Shown piece after piece: positions 41,734 to 50,881 of a DNA stretch of 64,000 bases; positions within the stretch are counted from its first letter, which is position 1, and the number at the start of each line of letters is the position of its first letter. The DNA lies in assembly GCF_028688295.1 (NCBI RefSeq), contig NZ_JAQTYM010000001.1, positions 1-64,000 on the forward strand, written 5' to 3'. The notes below the pieces were generated by a model, which was given only the letters and a program-made list of their open reading frames with translations, did not search any database and was not told where the DNA came from. This stretch comes from Sulfuricurvum sp. GTDB lineage: Bacteria > Campylobacterota > Campylobacteria > Campylobacterales > Sulfurimonadaceae. The translations under genes and the position numbers were made by a program.

Positions 41734-42475
41734 AAAGCCCCACCAAATAAGCGTTAACGTGCGTATCAAACATTAAAACAATCCAACACCCCATCGCCAG
41801 AAACGGGATAAACGGGAGTTGTTTGGAATCTTCACTCTCCCCTTGTGTTAAGAGGAGTGCAGGGAGTGCGAGGAGTGCACCGACAAAAATTGCAACAAGG
41901 CCGAGTTGTACACCGAGCAACGCTCCCATTGTTGCGGCAATCATAATGTCGGCTTCTCCCATGGCCTCTTTTTTAATGACATAAGAGAGGTAAAAACGAA
42001 GCAAGGTAAATCCGCCGGCAAAGAGCAAAGCGTTGGTAAAGTTGTAACCCAGTTGCCCAAAGGAGGTCGCACTCAAAATAGCAACGGTGAGGGCGGAGAG
42101 GTTGATACTGTCGGGGACCATTTTATAGCGATAATCGATAACCGATAAGGCTAAGAGCAGATCAAAGCTCAACGCAACACCGAATGCTTGGACATTAAGT
42201 CCTAGTTTCATCGCGCTGAAGAGGAAAATGAGACCGCTGATAACCTCAATGAGGGGGTATTGCATCGAGATTTTTTCACCGCAAAAGGAACATTTGCCGC
42301 GTAAAAACAGCCATGAGAGGATGGGAATATTGTGCCATGCACGAAGCGGAGTATTACAGCTCATACAATGTGAGGCGGGAAAGGAGACACTTTCATCACG
42401 TGGGGTTCGGAGGATCACAACGTTTAAAAAAGATCCGATTGCCGCTCCTAAAACAAAGACATAGAGTAGTTCCAT
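41726..42475 (-). CDS. Prepilin peptidase (PilD/PulO family)
   Basis: A 249-residue polytopic aspartyl protease that removes leader peptides from type IV pilin-like proteins. N-terminal zinc-type cysteines (CMSCNTPLRAW and GKCSFCGE) and the two catalytic aspartates, in VIDYRYKMVPD and GEADIMIA, are present. Overlaps uppS by 1 base upstream and the LPS permease by 8 bases downstream. No pilin gene is in this window; the targets may lie elsewhere. Confidence 0.93.
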   Translation of the reverse strand: MELLYVFVLGAAIGSFLNVVILRTPRDESVSFPASHCMSCNTPLRAWHNIPILSWLFLRGKCSFCGEKISMQYPLIEVISGLIFLFSAMKLGLNVQAFGVALSFDLLLALSVIDYRYKMVPDSINLSALTVAILSATSFGQLGYNFTNALLFAGGFTLLRFYLSYVIKKEAMGEADIMIAATMGALLGVQLGLVAIFVGALLALPALLLTQGESEDSKQLPFIPFLAMGCWIVLMFDTHVNAYLVGLYG

Positions 42476-43152
42476 TAGTTTAATCCCCCGAAACGTCTTT
42501 CGACGGTTTTAAATTTTTTGATAATGGATTCGAGTTCATCGGTAGTGAACTCCGGCCATAAGGTATTGGTAAAAAAAAGCTCGGCGTACGCTGCTTGCCA
42601 CAGGAGAAAATTAGAGAGGCGATGGTCACCTCCCGTGCGGATTAGAAGATCGATATTATGAGGACAGTCGAGGGCGTTGTTGAGCAACTCGACTGTGATG
42701 GGTGTATGTGGAAACAATGCGTTGACTGCGCGGACGATTTCATCACGGCTTCCGTAGTTCAGGGCCAAACTTTGAACCAATCCATTACACCCTTGGGTTA
42801 CATTTTGGAGATCATCGATTACTTTACGGAGTGATTTTGAAAAGAGTGAGAGATCACCAATCGGTTCAAATCGGATATTTCCTTCCAAATAATTTTTTCG
42901 TTCATTTTTCAGGTATTTTTCGAGAAGTTTCATTAAAAATTCAACTTCCAATTTCGGACGCTTCCAATTTTCGGTACTGAATGCATAGAGACTCAGCCGA
43001 TCGATGTCGGGATGGTTGGCACAATAGCTGGTGATAATTCGGACACTTTCGGCCCCTTGCTCATGACCGTGACTGCGGGTTTTACCTCGTGACTCAGCCC
43101 AACGGCCGTTTCCGTCCATGATGATCGCAATATGACTCGGGCGATTGCTCAT
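42475..43152 (-). CDS. uppS: Isoprenyl transferase (undecaprenyl diphosphate synthase)
   Basis: A 225-residue cis-prenyltransferase making the C55 lipid carrier for peptidoglycan and LPS. The signature IIMDGNGRWAESRG with catalytic D13 is intact, as are the STENWKRP segment and the late RTGGDHRLSNFLLWQAAYAE. Starts within the coaBC stop (4-base overlap). Confidence 0.96.
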   Translation of the reverse strand: MSNRPSHIAIIMDGNGRWAESRGKTRSHGHEQGAESVRIITSYCANHPDIDRLSLYAFSTENWKRPKLEVEFLMKLLEKYLKNERKNYLEGNIRFEPIGDLSLFSKSLRKVIDDLQNVTQGCNGLVQSLALNYGSRDEIVRAVNALFPHTPITVELLNNALDCPHNIDLLIRTGGDHRLSNFLLWQAAYAELFFTNTLWPEFTTDELESIIKKFKTVERRFGGLN

Positions 43153-44420
43153 AAGGTGGACGCTTCGTCTAAGAGTTGAAGAGCCAAACTCAGTTTATCG
43201 GTTTTAGGGAGTGTGAGGGAACCGTTTGCACTGATAAAATCGATGGCGTTGGTATCGCTCCCAAAAGGGTTGGAATCATCGATGAGGTTGAGACACACCG
43301 CATCTACCCCTTTGTTGATTAAAAGGTTTTGTGCATTTTGGGTTGCAACGGCGGGATCAGTCTCGGCTTTAAATGCGACGGTTTTAATCCCCTCTTTGTT
43401 ACACGATTTCAGGAGATCTATGTTTTGTTTCATAGCGATATTCCACGATTCTCCGAGTATCTCTTTTTTGAGTTTTCCGTTTTGCGGATGGGTTGGGACA
43501 TAGTCGCTCACCGCCGCAGCCATAAACAAAAATGGCTCTTTTTGGATAAGAGCTATCGGTTCATCATGGATGAGAGAAGGTTTCGAGAGTTTCCCTTTTT
43601 TCGCAATTCGGATCGAGTCGGTGAGGTATTCTCCCATCTCTTCAGAACTCTCAACATCGATGGTATGGATAGAGGTGGGGAGACCCACTTCAAAACGGGT
43701 TGAGATAAGGTTGACATCCGCGCCGCGTACAAAAAGTGCAGTAGCGAGAGCCGAGGCCATTTTGCCACTGGAACGGTTGCTGATGGTACGGACATCATCG
43801 AGTTTTTCGATCGTTCCGCCACCCGTAACAATAACGCGGCGATCCATCCAATAATCGTTTTTGAGCAATACGCGTGCAGAGTGCCAAAAAATCTCCAACG
43901 GTTCCGCCATCGCACCATCACCGACCACTTGACACGCTAACTCTTTGGTTTGGGTGTTGATAATCTCATAGTTGGCAATTGCGAGCATCTTTTGAGAGGC
44001 TTGGATCATCGGATTTTGGATCATGTTAGTATTTGCTGATGGGGCAATGAGTTTGACTCCGCTATAGGCGAGGGCGCATTGGGTGAGGATCGTATCGGCG
44101 ATACCGTTGGCGAGTTTGGCGATGGTGTTGGCGGTTACAGGAGCGATAACGAATAAATCCGCCCACTGAGAAATTTTGATATGGTTGAAATCATCCGCCC
44201 ACGATTCGTTGGTGTCATCGAGGACTCGGTTACGGCTGAGCGCTTCGAAACTGAGCGGTGCAACGAATTTTTTGGCAGAAGGGCTCATCACAACTCTCAC
44301 TTCAGCACCGGCTTTGATGAAGAGGCGGAGGAGTTCGAGCGATTTATACGCCGCAATCGACCCCGTGACACCGAGGAGGATTTTTTTACCTTCAAGAAGA
44401 TTAGAGGGAATCTGCATCAT
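43149..44420 (-). CDS. coaBC: Bifunctional phosphopantothenoylcysteine decarboxylase/synthase
   Basis: A 423-residue coenzyme A biosynthesis enzyme. CoaC half: GVTGSIAAYKSLELLR, PSANTNM and the catalytic histidine in DFNHIKIS. CoaB half (from about residue 195): VTGGGTIEKLDDVRTISNRSSGK, KLKKE and NLIDD. Complete and of usual size. Its first ATG overlaps the glmU stop (ATGA) and its own stop overlaps uppS. Confidence 0.96.
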   Translation of the reverse strand: MMQIPSNLLEGKKILLGVTGSIAAYKSLELLRLFIKAGAEVRVVMSPSAKKFVAPLSFEALSRNRVLDDTNESWADDFNHIKISQWADLFVIAPVTANTIAKLANGIADTILTQCALAYSGVKLIAPSANTNMIQNPMIQASQKMLAIANYEIINTQTKELACQVVGDGAMAEPLEIFWHSARVLLKNDYWMDRRVIVTGGGTIEKLDDVRTISNRSSGKMASALATALFVRGADVNLISTRFEVGLPTSIHTIDVESSEEMGEYLTDSIRIAKKGKLSKPSLIHDEPIALIQKEPFLFMAAAVSDYVPTHPQNGKLKKEILGESWNIAMKQNIDLLKSCNKEGIKTVAFKAETDPAVATQNAQNLLINKGVDAVCLNLIDDSNPFGSDTNAIDFISANGSLTLPKTDKLSLALQLLDEASTL

Positions 44421-45715
44421 TTCCCTTTGCCGAAAAATTTGGTGAAGAATCCCGTTACTTTTCGGATTGGAGTTCGACTGAGAATCAAGATATCACTTTC
44501 ATATTTGCCGGCAGTAACGGTGGTTCCTGCGGCGATCATGACGTTGTCACTGATCTCTACCGGAGCGACGAGTTGTGTATCGCTCCCAATGAAAACATTT
44601 TTACCGATGATGGTTTGGTATTTTTTAATCCCATCATAGTTACAGGTGATGGTTCCTGCACCGATATTGGTCCCTGAGTCGATGGTTGCATCACCTAGAT
44701 AGCTGAGATGCCCCGCTTTAACGCCGTTGAGTGTTGATTTTTTGACTTCGACGAAATTACCGACATGGGTTTCATCGAGGAGACTTTGCGGACGGATGTG
44801 GGCGAGTGGTCCGACGTCTGAATTGCGGATAACACTCTCTTCGATAACGCTGTGGGCTTTAATGTGAGAATTTACGATAAGGGAATTGCCGCATAAACGA
44901 GCCCCATTTTCGATGATACACTCCCCCTCGAACGTGACACCTTCTTCGAGATAGATTGTTTCGGGTAACTGCATAATCACTCCGGCATCCATCCAGTTAC
45001 GGCGGAGGCGATCCATCATAATCATCTCCGCATTGGCGAGATCGTTTTTGGAATTTACCCCTTTAAACTCCACCTCTTCGACAAAAAGCGGTGAAATAGA
45101 GAGCCCATCTTTGTGTGCCATTTCAATGACGTCGGTTAGGTAATACTCACCTTGGGCATTAGCATTGGACAGACGGGGAATATAGGTTTGCAGAACATGG
45201 TGTTTAAAGGCATATACTCCTGCATTGACGGTGTTGATCGCTTTTTCCTGTGGTGTTGCGTCTTTCTCTTCGACGATGCGCATTACACGCCCCTCTTCGA
45301 TCACAACACGTCCGTACCCGCTAGGATTATCGAGAGGAATAACAGACATGACGATGTCAGCAGGGTTGGAGAGGAATTTTTCGATTGAGTAACGCGAAAT
45401 GAGAGGCATGTCTCCGTTGAGAACGAGGACATCATCATAGCGGGGCTGAATTCCCATCATCGCACCACCGGTTCCGGGAAAATTTTCGGCATCTTGGGTT
45501 ACGAATATCAAATTATCAAAGTATTTTTTCATTGCCGCGATGACAGCGTCTTTTTGGTGGGCGACGACCACAATGATATCGTCGGTGATTTCACGCGCGG
45601 CTTTTATGCTGTAATAGAGCATTTCACGTCCGCAGATTTCATGAAGAACCTTCGCTTTTGGCGATTTCATACGGCTCCCTTTTCCGGCGGCAAGGATCAC
45701 GATGGTAAGGTTCAT
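44417..45715 (-). CDS. glmU: Bifunctional GlmU (UDP-GlcNAc pyrophosphorylase/acetyltransferase)
   Basis: A 432-residue enzyme making UDP-GlcNAc, precursor of peptidoglycan and LPS. N-terminal nucleotidyltransferase begins LAAGKGSRMKSPKAKVLHEI; the C-terminal left-handed beta-helix carries repeated hexapeptides (for example GAGTITCNYDG, VFIGSDTQLVAPV). ATG 45715 has GGAG. First gene of the glmU-coaBC-uppS-peptidase-permease-truA string, in which every junction overlaps by 1-8 bases, so the genes are probably translated as one unit. Confidence 0.96.
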   Translation of the reverse strand: MNLTIVILAAGKGSRMKSPKAKVLHEICGREMLYYSIKAAREITDDIIVVVAHQKDAVIAAMKKYFDNLIFVTQDAENFPGTGGAMMGIQPRYDDVLVLNGDMPLISRYSIEKFLSNPADIVMSVIPLDNPSGYGRVVIEEGRVMRIVEEKDATPQEKAINTVNAGVYAFKHHVLQTYIPRLSNANAQGEYYLTDVIEMAHKDGLSISPLFVEEVEFKGVNSKNDLANAEMIMMDRLRRNWMDAGVIMQLPETIYLEEGVTFEGECIIENGARLCGNSLIVNSHIKAHSVIEESVIRNSDVGPLAHIRPQSLLDETHVGNFVEVKKSTLNGVKAGHLSYLGDATIDSGTNIGAGTITCNYDGIKKYQTIIGKNVFIGSDTQLVAPVEISDNVMIAAGTTVTAGKYESDILILSRTPIRKVTGFFTKFFGKGK

Positions 45716-45837
45716 AAAATCTCCTGATAAATAATTGTTGTAATCTTATCAAATTTCCATTAATTTAATCGAGAACCCCATTTAAGTTGTGGTATCATAA
45801 GCACTTTAAATAAGCCAATTAATTTCAAGGGATGTGA

Positions 45838-46605
45838 ATGGACTTAGGTACGGTCATTGGATTGATTTCAGTTATAGCTCTTTTGTTGTACTCCATGGCA
45901 ATTGGGGTTGGTATTGGGGCGTATGTTGACATACCTTCGGTTCTAATCGTTATCGGAGGTTCAATTGGTGCGTTGTTAATCTCTTTTAAACTTGAACAAA
46001 TGAAAATTTTTACGAAAGTTTTTATGGTTGCTATCAAACCAACGATTGATAACAGACTTGAAATTATTCAAAAATTAGTAAATTATGCAACTCAAGCGCG
46101 ACGTGATGGAATTTTGGCTCTCGAAACCGTTGCTAACACTGAGGAAAACAAATTTTTGAAAAAAGGGCTCTCGATGGCGGTCGATGGCAATGAACCGGAT
46201 ACGATTCGCGCCCTTTTGGAAATTGAGATGGAACAAACAAGTGATCGTCATAAAAGTAATGCTGCTATGTTTAGTATGTGGTCAGGACTTGCCGGAGCCA
46301 TGGGGATGGTAGGAACTCTGATCGGTCTGGTTGCAATGCTTTTGAATATGGCCGATCCGAGTGCAATTGGACCGTCGATGGCGGTTGCGTTGTTAACTAC
46401 TCTTTATGGTGCGGTGATTGGGAACGTATTCGGAGGACCGATTGCAAATATCCTAAATATCCGTAACACCGATGAAGATACCGTCAAACAAATGATTTTA
46501 GAGGGAATTATGTCGATTCAAGCGGGCGATAATCCTCGTACCCTCGAAGCCAAACTTTTAGCTTATCTCCCACCTGCAGAGCGGGTGAGCCAATTTGATT
46601 CTTAG
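45838..46605 (+). CDS. motA: Flagellar stator protein MotA
   Basis: A 255-residue, four-helix protein, half of the proton-conducting stator. Typical features are the first hairpin (IGLISVIALLLYSMAIGVGI...), the cytoplasmic loop with charged residues (RRDGILALE), GLAGAMGMVGTLIGLVAMLLNM and the conserved PSAIGPSMAVALLTTLYGA. ATG 45838 has AAGGGATG nearby. Upstream 45716-45837 is AT-rich; no clear flagellar sigma site was recognised. Confidence 0.95.
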   Translation: MDLGTVIGLISVIALLLYSMAIGVGIGAYVDIPSVLIVIGGSIGALLISFKLEQMKIFTKVFMVAIKPTIDNRLEIIQKLVNYATQARRDGILALETVANTEENKFLKKGLSMAVDGNEPDTIRALLEIEMEQTSDRHKSNAAMFSMWSGLAGAMGMVGTLIGLVAMLLNMADPSAIGPSMAVALLTTLYGAVIGNVFGGPIANILNIRNTDEDTVKQMILEGIMSIQAGDNPRTLEAKLLAYLPPAERVSQFDS

Positions 46606-46620
46606 AAGATTGGGTGAATA

Positions 46621-47466
46621 ATGGGTAAGAAAAAATGTCCTGATTGTCCGGAGTGTATGCCTGAATGGCTCGCAGCCTTCGGGGATTTGATGTCGTTACT
46701 GTTATGTTTTTTCGTATTGCTCCTCTCGATGTCGTCTATGGATGCAAAAAAAGTTTCTGAAGCGATCGGTTCTCTCTCTGGAGCCATGTCTGTTTTGGAA
46801 GGTGGAGAACAGACGGAAGTTTCTAAACGTCGACTTCAACTTTCTACTCCGATTGAAAGCGAAGATGAAACGAATGAAGAGGTTAACCGAATTTCAGAAG
46901 CAGTTGCAGAAATTAATGAAATGAAAGAAAAAGGGAAAGGCCCTTCTGTTACGCTTGAAGAGTCTCAAGATGGGTTTGTGATTCAGCTTCCCGCTTCTCT
47001 TTTGTTTAAAGAGGGGAGTGCAAAAATCGAAGATGAGGATGCACTTCTTTTTCTAAAACGGATTGCAATGATTGTTGAACAGCTTCCGAATCAAGTTGAA
47101 GTAAGTGTCCAAGGGCATACCGATGACTCAACGCCAGGACGTACAAGTCCTTATCGTGATAATTGGGAACTCTCTTCCGCACGTGCGATTTCAGTGCTAC
47201 AAGAGCTCATGATTGATGGTATTGTCCCTGAACGTCTGAGTGCTGCAGGATTTTCGCAATACCGTCCAATATCGAGTAATGCAACCGCTGAGGGACGGGA
47301 TAAAAACCGCCGTGTTGAGCTCCATTTTTACGGGACTAAAGCAGATAAAAAAGCGGAAGCAGAGAAAACGATTCTCGATCAAGGAATAGGGGGCGCAACA
47401 CCTAATGCAACCGATGCCATCAGTGCAGCTCCGGCACTCGATGTTCCTGTTGCACCGGTACAATAA
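46621..47466 (+). CDS. motB: Flagellar stator protein MotB
   Basis: A 281-residue stator subunit: one transmembrane helix with the proton-binding aspartate D22 (FGDLMSLLLCFFVLLLS), a linker and an OmpA-like peptidoglycan-binding domain (VQGHTDD...NWELSSARAISVL...GRDKNRRVELHFYG). Three N-terminal cysteines (CPDCPEC) precede the helix. The last 35 residues are an Ala/Pro-rich tail. 15 bases after motA; directly overlaps fliP by one base. Confidence 0.95.
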   Translation: MGKKKCPDCPECMPEWLAAFGDLMSLLLCFFVLLLSMSSMDAKKVSEAIGSLSGAMSVLEGGEQTEVSKRRLQLSTPIESEDETNEEVNRISEAVAEINEMKEKGKGPSVTLEESQDGFVIQLPASLLFKEGSAKIEDEDALLFLKRIAMIVEQLPNQVEVSVQGHTDDSTPGRTSPYRDNWELSSARAISVLQELMIDGIVPERLSAAGFSQYRPISSNATAEGRDKNRRVELHFYGTKADKKAEAEKTILDQGIGGATPNATDAISAAPALDVPVAPVQ

Positions 47467-48200
47467 TGAGACGTATTTTTTACCTTGTTTTGATGCTTAC
47501 CCCTTTATTGTGGGGTGCTGATCCGCAGGTTCCGGCGATGAACTTTAACCTCACGGCACCGGAAACGCCCGAAGAAGTTGTCAGTTCACTCAATGTTTTA
47601 CTGGTCCTTACGGTTCTGTTCTTGGCACCGAGTCTAGTGCTAGTGATGACGACGTTTACCCGATTTGTTATTGTTTTCGGTTTTTTACGTCAGGCACTTG
47701 GGACACAGCAAGTTCCGCCAACACAGCTTTTGGTAATGTTGGCCCTTATTTTGACTGTTTTTGTGATGGAACCGGTCGCTACCAAAGCGTATGATGAGGG
47801 GATAAAACCTTACAGCGAAGAAAAAATTACCTACGATGAAGCATTTGAAAAAACGACGGAACCGTTTAAGAACTTTATGGTTCGTAATACGCGCGAGAAA
47901 GATTTAGCCCTTTTTTTACGGATTCGGCATATGGAAAATCCTCAGTCGATTAAAGAAGTACCGTTAACAATCGTGATCCCTGCATTTATGATCAGTGAGC
48001 TAAAAACGGCATTTGAGATAGGATTTCTCCTCTTTTTACCATTTTTGGTTATTGATATGGTTGTCGCCTCAATCTTGATGTCGATGGGGATGATGATGCT
48101 TCCACCGGTTATGATCTCGATGCCGTTTAAAATCCTCGTATTTGTGATGGTCGATGGATGGAATTTGTTGATCGGTAATTTGATTGCCAGTGTTAAATAA
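47466..48200 (+). CDS. fliP: Flagellar biosynthetic protein FliP
   Basis: A 244-residue protein of the flagellar type III export gate with an N-terminal signal-like segment and four transmembrane helices. Conserved blocks: MTTFTRFVIVFGFLRQALGTQQVPPTQ, then VIPAFMISELKTAFEIGFLLFLPFLVIDMVVAS and MGMMMLPPVMISMPFKILVFV. Standard length. Translationally joined to motB. Confidence 0.96.
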   Translation: MRRIFYLVLMLTPLLWGADPQVPAMNFNLTAPETPEEVVSSLNVLLVLTVLFLAPSLVLVMTTFTRFVIVFGFLRQALGTQQVPPTQLLVMLALILTVFVMEPVATKAYDEGIKPYSEEKITYDEAFEKTTEPFKNFMVRNTREKDLALFLRIRHMENPQSIKEVPLTIVIPAFMISELKTAFEIGFLLFLPFLVIDMVVASILMSMGMMMLPPVMISMPFKILVFVMVDGWNLLIGNLIASVK

Positions 48201-48208
48201 GGGTTACA

Positions 48209-49324
48209 ATGCAGTGTGAATATTTTGGTGTGTGCGGGAGTTGTCGCGATTATGAAGAAGGGTACGAAGGTCAGCTAGAACACAAAATCTCAGCGGTTCG
48301 TGAGATGTTCTCCCCTTTGTATGAGGGTGATATCACCCTTTGTCCCTCACCCAGTGCACAGTATCGCTCACGCGCAGAATTTAAAATTTATCATGATGAT
48401 AGTGGGATATCCTACGCCATGAGCCGATTGGATCGACAAGGGGCGTTAAAGATAAACGCTTGTTCGATTGTCTCCCCTTTTATCGCCACTATGATGGAAA
48501 AGCTTCTCCCTGAAATAGTAGATTTGGGCATTTCCCATAAATTATTCGGTGTCGATTTTTTAACCTCTGGCGAGGGAGAAGTTGCCGTGAGTATGCTCTA
48601 TCACAAAGCTTTGGATGAGAACTGGCAAAATGCGGCACTGGAGCTTCAAAGACGTCTAGGGGTTTACATCATCGGACGAAGCCGTAAACAAAAACTGATC
48701 CTTTCTCAAGATTATGTGATCGAAAAACTGTACATTAACGAACGTGAATACCGTTATGTTCATATTGAAAACAGTTTTACTCAACCAAATCCGAGAGTGA
48801 ATGAACAGATGATTGAATGGTCGCTTTCACAATTGGAAGGGATCGGCGGTGATTTGCTCGAACTCTATTGCGGTGCCGGGAATTTTACGATCCCTTTTGC
48901 AACAATGTTTGATCGGGTATTAGCAACCGAGATATCCAAAGCCTCTATCCATGCGGCAAAACAAAACATGACGTTAAACGCTATTGAGAATATTGAATTT
49001 GTCCGTTTAAGCGCGGAAGAATTCACGCAAGCGCTCGATGGTGTACGTGAGTTTCGCCGTTTAGAGGGACTTAGTGTCTCAGATTATCACCTAAAAACAC
49101 TCTTCGTTGATCCGCCGCGTGCTGGTTTGGGAGAAGAACCGTGTAGTTTTGCAGCCCGTTTTGATCACATTCTCTATATCTCATGTAATCCAGAGACTTT
49201 GTTGCGTGATTTGGAGATACTCTCTAAAACCCATACTATCAGTGCAATGGGTGCTTTTGATCAGTTCCCTTATACGCATCATTTAGAGATGGGTGTAAAG
49301 TTAATGAAAAAAGGTTTGGTATGA
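48209..49324 (+). CDS. trmA: tRNA (uracil-5-)-methyltransferase
   Basis: A 371-residue SAM enzyme forming ribothymidine at U54 of tRNA. N-terminal CEYFGVCGSC, SAM motif LLELYCGAGNFTIPFA, and the catalytic block FVDPPRAGL...YISCNPETLLRDL with the nucleophilic cysteine. Length matches TrmA. It follows fliP by 8 bases and overlaps the next gene by 4. Confidence 0.93.
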   Translation: MQCEYFGVCGSCRDYEEGYEGQLEHKISAVREMFSPLYEGDITLCPSPSAQYRSRAEFKIYHDDSGISYAMSRLDRQGALKINACSIVSPFIATMMEKLLPEIVDLGISHKLFGVDFLTSGEGEVAVSMLYHKALDENWQNAALELQRRLGVYIIGRSRKQKLILSQDYVIEKLYINEREYRYVHIENSFTQPNPRVNEQMIEWSLSQLEGIGGDLLELYCGAGNFTIPFATMFDRVLATEISKASIHAAKQNMTLNAIENIEFVRLSAEEFTQALDGVREFRRLEGLSVSDYHLKTLFVDPPRAGLGEEPCSFAARFDHILYISCNPETLLRDLEILSKTHTISAMGAFDQFPYTHHLEMGVKLMKKGLV

Positions 49325-50859
49325 GGGGAATATTTTTGAGTGCATTGTGTGCGGTATATCTTTATGGCAACAGTGGCGATCCTCAATCCATCATTAAGGA
49401 AGTAGCTAATCTTCGGCAAAAATACGAAGATTGTACTCAGCAGCAAAAGAACCTTTCTTCTACTGATACCGTCTCAAAACTAAAAGGGTATCAAAAACGA
49501 ATCGCTTATCTCGAAGGACAAATAGATATCACTTCCAAAGAACTCAGCAGACTAAAAAAACGTAATACTGAAATGGAACGTGAGGCTATGGAAAAAAAAG
49601 GGGTAATTCAGAGTCTGGAAAAAAGTTTGAAATCCCGCGATAAAAACTACCGAGAAACGGTTGCAGAAAATGAACGGTTATTATCGCAAACCAATAGTGC
49701 AAAAGTGAGCAGGATTGAGCGACAAAGTCTAACCTCTTCATTGGAAAAAACAAAATTTGAAGTAGAACGGCTAGAAAATATTATTGCCAAAACATCAAAA
49801 GAACGGCTCCGATTGGAACAAGAACTCTCTGTTGCAAGAACACAGGTTGATAAGTATAAAAACACCAAAGCAGCAGCTCCAAAAATCTCTGAACCTCCTA
49901 AAACGTTAGTAACCTCAGATCAAAGCGGTAAAATAAAAGCGTTACAAAATGAACTCACGCGTGCTAATGCCTACATTTTAAAGTTGCAAAATACGCAAGC
50001 AACACCTGCCGTACAAGAGAAAATAGTGACTAAGGTTGTCGAGCCTACTGAAAAATTAGTGGCTTTGCAGCGCGAATTATCAGCTGCACAAGCGACGATA
50101 GCAAACCTCAAAAAAGGTTCAAAAGTTGTTGTCCAAGAAAAAATTGTTGAGAAAATCGTTTATAAAGATCGTCCGGTAGTGCAGGAAAAAGTGGTAACAA
50201 AAATCGTTGAACCTACCGAAAAAATTGCTGCTTTACAACGTGAATTGGTCAATCTACAAACAAAACTGACCAATTTAAAAAATAATCCTTCCAATACGAT
50301 CGTAAAAGAGAAGATTGTGGAAAAAACAGTCTACAAAGATCGCCCTGTTATCCAAGAAAAAATTGTGGAAAAAATTGTTTATAAAGATCGTCCGGTAGTG
50401 CAGGAAAAAGTGGTGTATAAAGCTTCTGATGCTACCGAAAAATTGAACCGTGCTCTGCAGGAAAGACTTGCTGAAAACGAAGCGCAGATGGAAAAATTGA
50501 AAGCAAAATCAGCGAAATTAGTACCGCCAAAAATGACTAAAATGACAGCACAGAGTGTTACAGTTCCTGAAAAAACGTCAAAAATATTAAAAGCACCGGA
50601 GCCTAAAGCTCAAGCTACTGCAGTAAACACTTCGTCAGCTAAAAAATCAGCCCCATCCGCTTATCGTATGGCAACGGCTTCCCCTGTCTACAACGCTCCG
50701 GGCGGATCGGTAGTCGATACATGGGAAGAACGTAGGTCATTTACTTCGGGTACGGTGAGTAACGGATGGATTAAAATTACCGGATATTTTGTGAACCGTG
50801 TTTGGCAGAGAGCAGATGAAGAGTTGTGGGTAAAAGAGAGTGACGTAATACGACGTTAA
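49321..50859 (+). CDS. Exported coiled-coil protein with internal repeats and C-terminal SH3-like domain
   Basis: A 512-residue protein: signal peptide (GIFLSALCAVYLYGNS), a long coiled coil (about 25-190), a repeat region (about 235-370) built on E-K-I-V-E-K-I-V-Y-K-D-R-P-V-V-Q-E-K-V, and a C-terminal bacterial SH3-like domain (YRMATASPVYNAPGGSVVDT...). SH3 domains of this type bind cell-wall peptides. The start overlaps trmA by 4 bases. It is probably a periplasmic structural or wall-binding protein; exact role unknown. Confidence 0.75.
   Translation: MRGIFLSALCAVYLYGNSGDPQSIIKEVANLRQKYEDCTQQQKNLSSTDTVSKLKGYQKRIAYLEGQIDITSKELSRLKKRNTEMEREAMEKKGVIQSLEKSLKSRDKNYRETVAENERLLSQTNSAKVSRIERQSLTSSLEKTKFEVERLENIIAKTSKERLRLEQELSVARTQVDKYKNTKAAAPKISEPPKTLVTSDQSGKIKALQNELTRANAYILKLQNTQATPAVQEKIVTKVVEPTEKLVALQRELSAAQATIANLKKGSKVVVQEKIVEKIVYKDRPVVQEKVVTKIVEPTEKIAALQRELVNLQTKLTNLKNNPSNTIVKEKIVEKTVYKDRPVIQEKIVEKIVYKDRPVVQEKVVYKASDATEKLNRALQERLAENEAQMEKLKAKSAKLVPPKMTKMTAQSVTVPEKTSKILKAPEPKAQATAVNTSSAKKSAPSAYRMATASPVYNAPGGSVVDTWEERRSFTSGTVSNGWIKITGYFVNRVWQRADEELWVKESDVIRR
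50128..50416 (+). repeat. Internal coding repeats
   Basis: A 38-base stretch is identical at 50158-50195 and 50377-50414 (core AAAGATCGTCCGGTAGTGCA), with a third, diverged copy at about 50328-50365. All keep the same reading frame and the K-D-R-P-V-(V/I)-Q-E-K motif. Recombination between copies could change the length of this protein. Confidence 0.8.
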
Positions 50860-50865
50860 GGGAGT

Positions 50866-50881
50866 CGGGTTTTAAAACCCG
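50866..50881. terminator. Palindrome between convergent genes, possible terminator
   Basis: CGGGTTTTAAAACCCG, a perfect 16-bp palindrome just after the SH3 gene stop and over the rhodanese stop. It lacks a loop and a clear T-run, so it might be a protein-binding site or a weak bidirectional terminator. Confidence 0.35.

Noticed and set aside
43213-43921. Open frames opposite coaBC
   Set aside because: They mirror the conserved coaBC frame and lack start signals or recognisable domains.
45716-45837. Flagellar sigma-28 or sigma-54 promoter before motA
   Set aside because: No TAAA-N-CGATAT or TGGCAC-N5-TTGC pattern could be placed convincingly; only weak sigma-70-like hexamers are seen.
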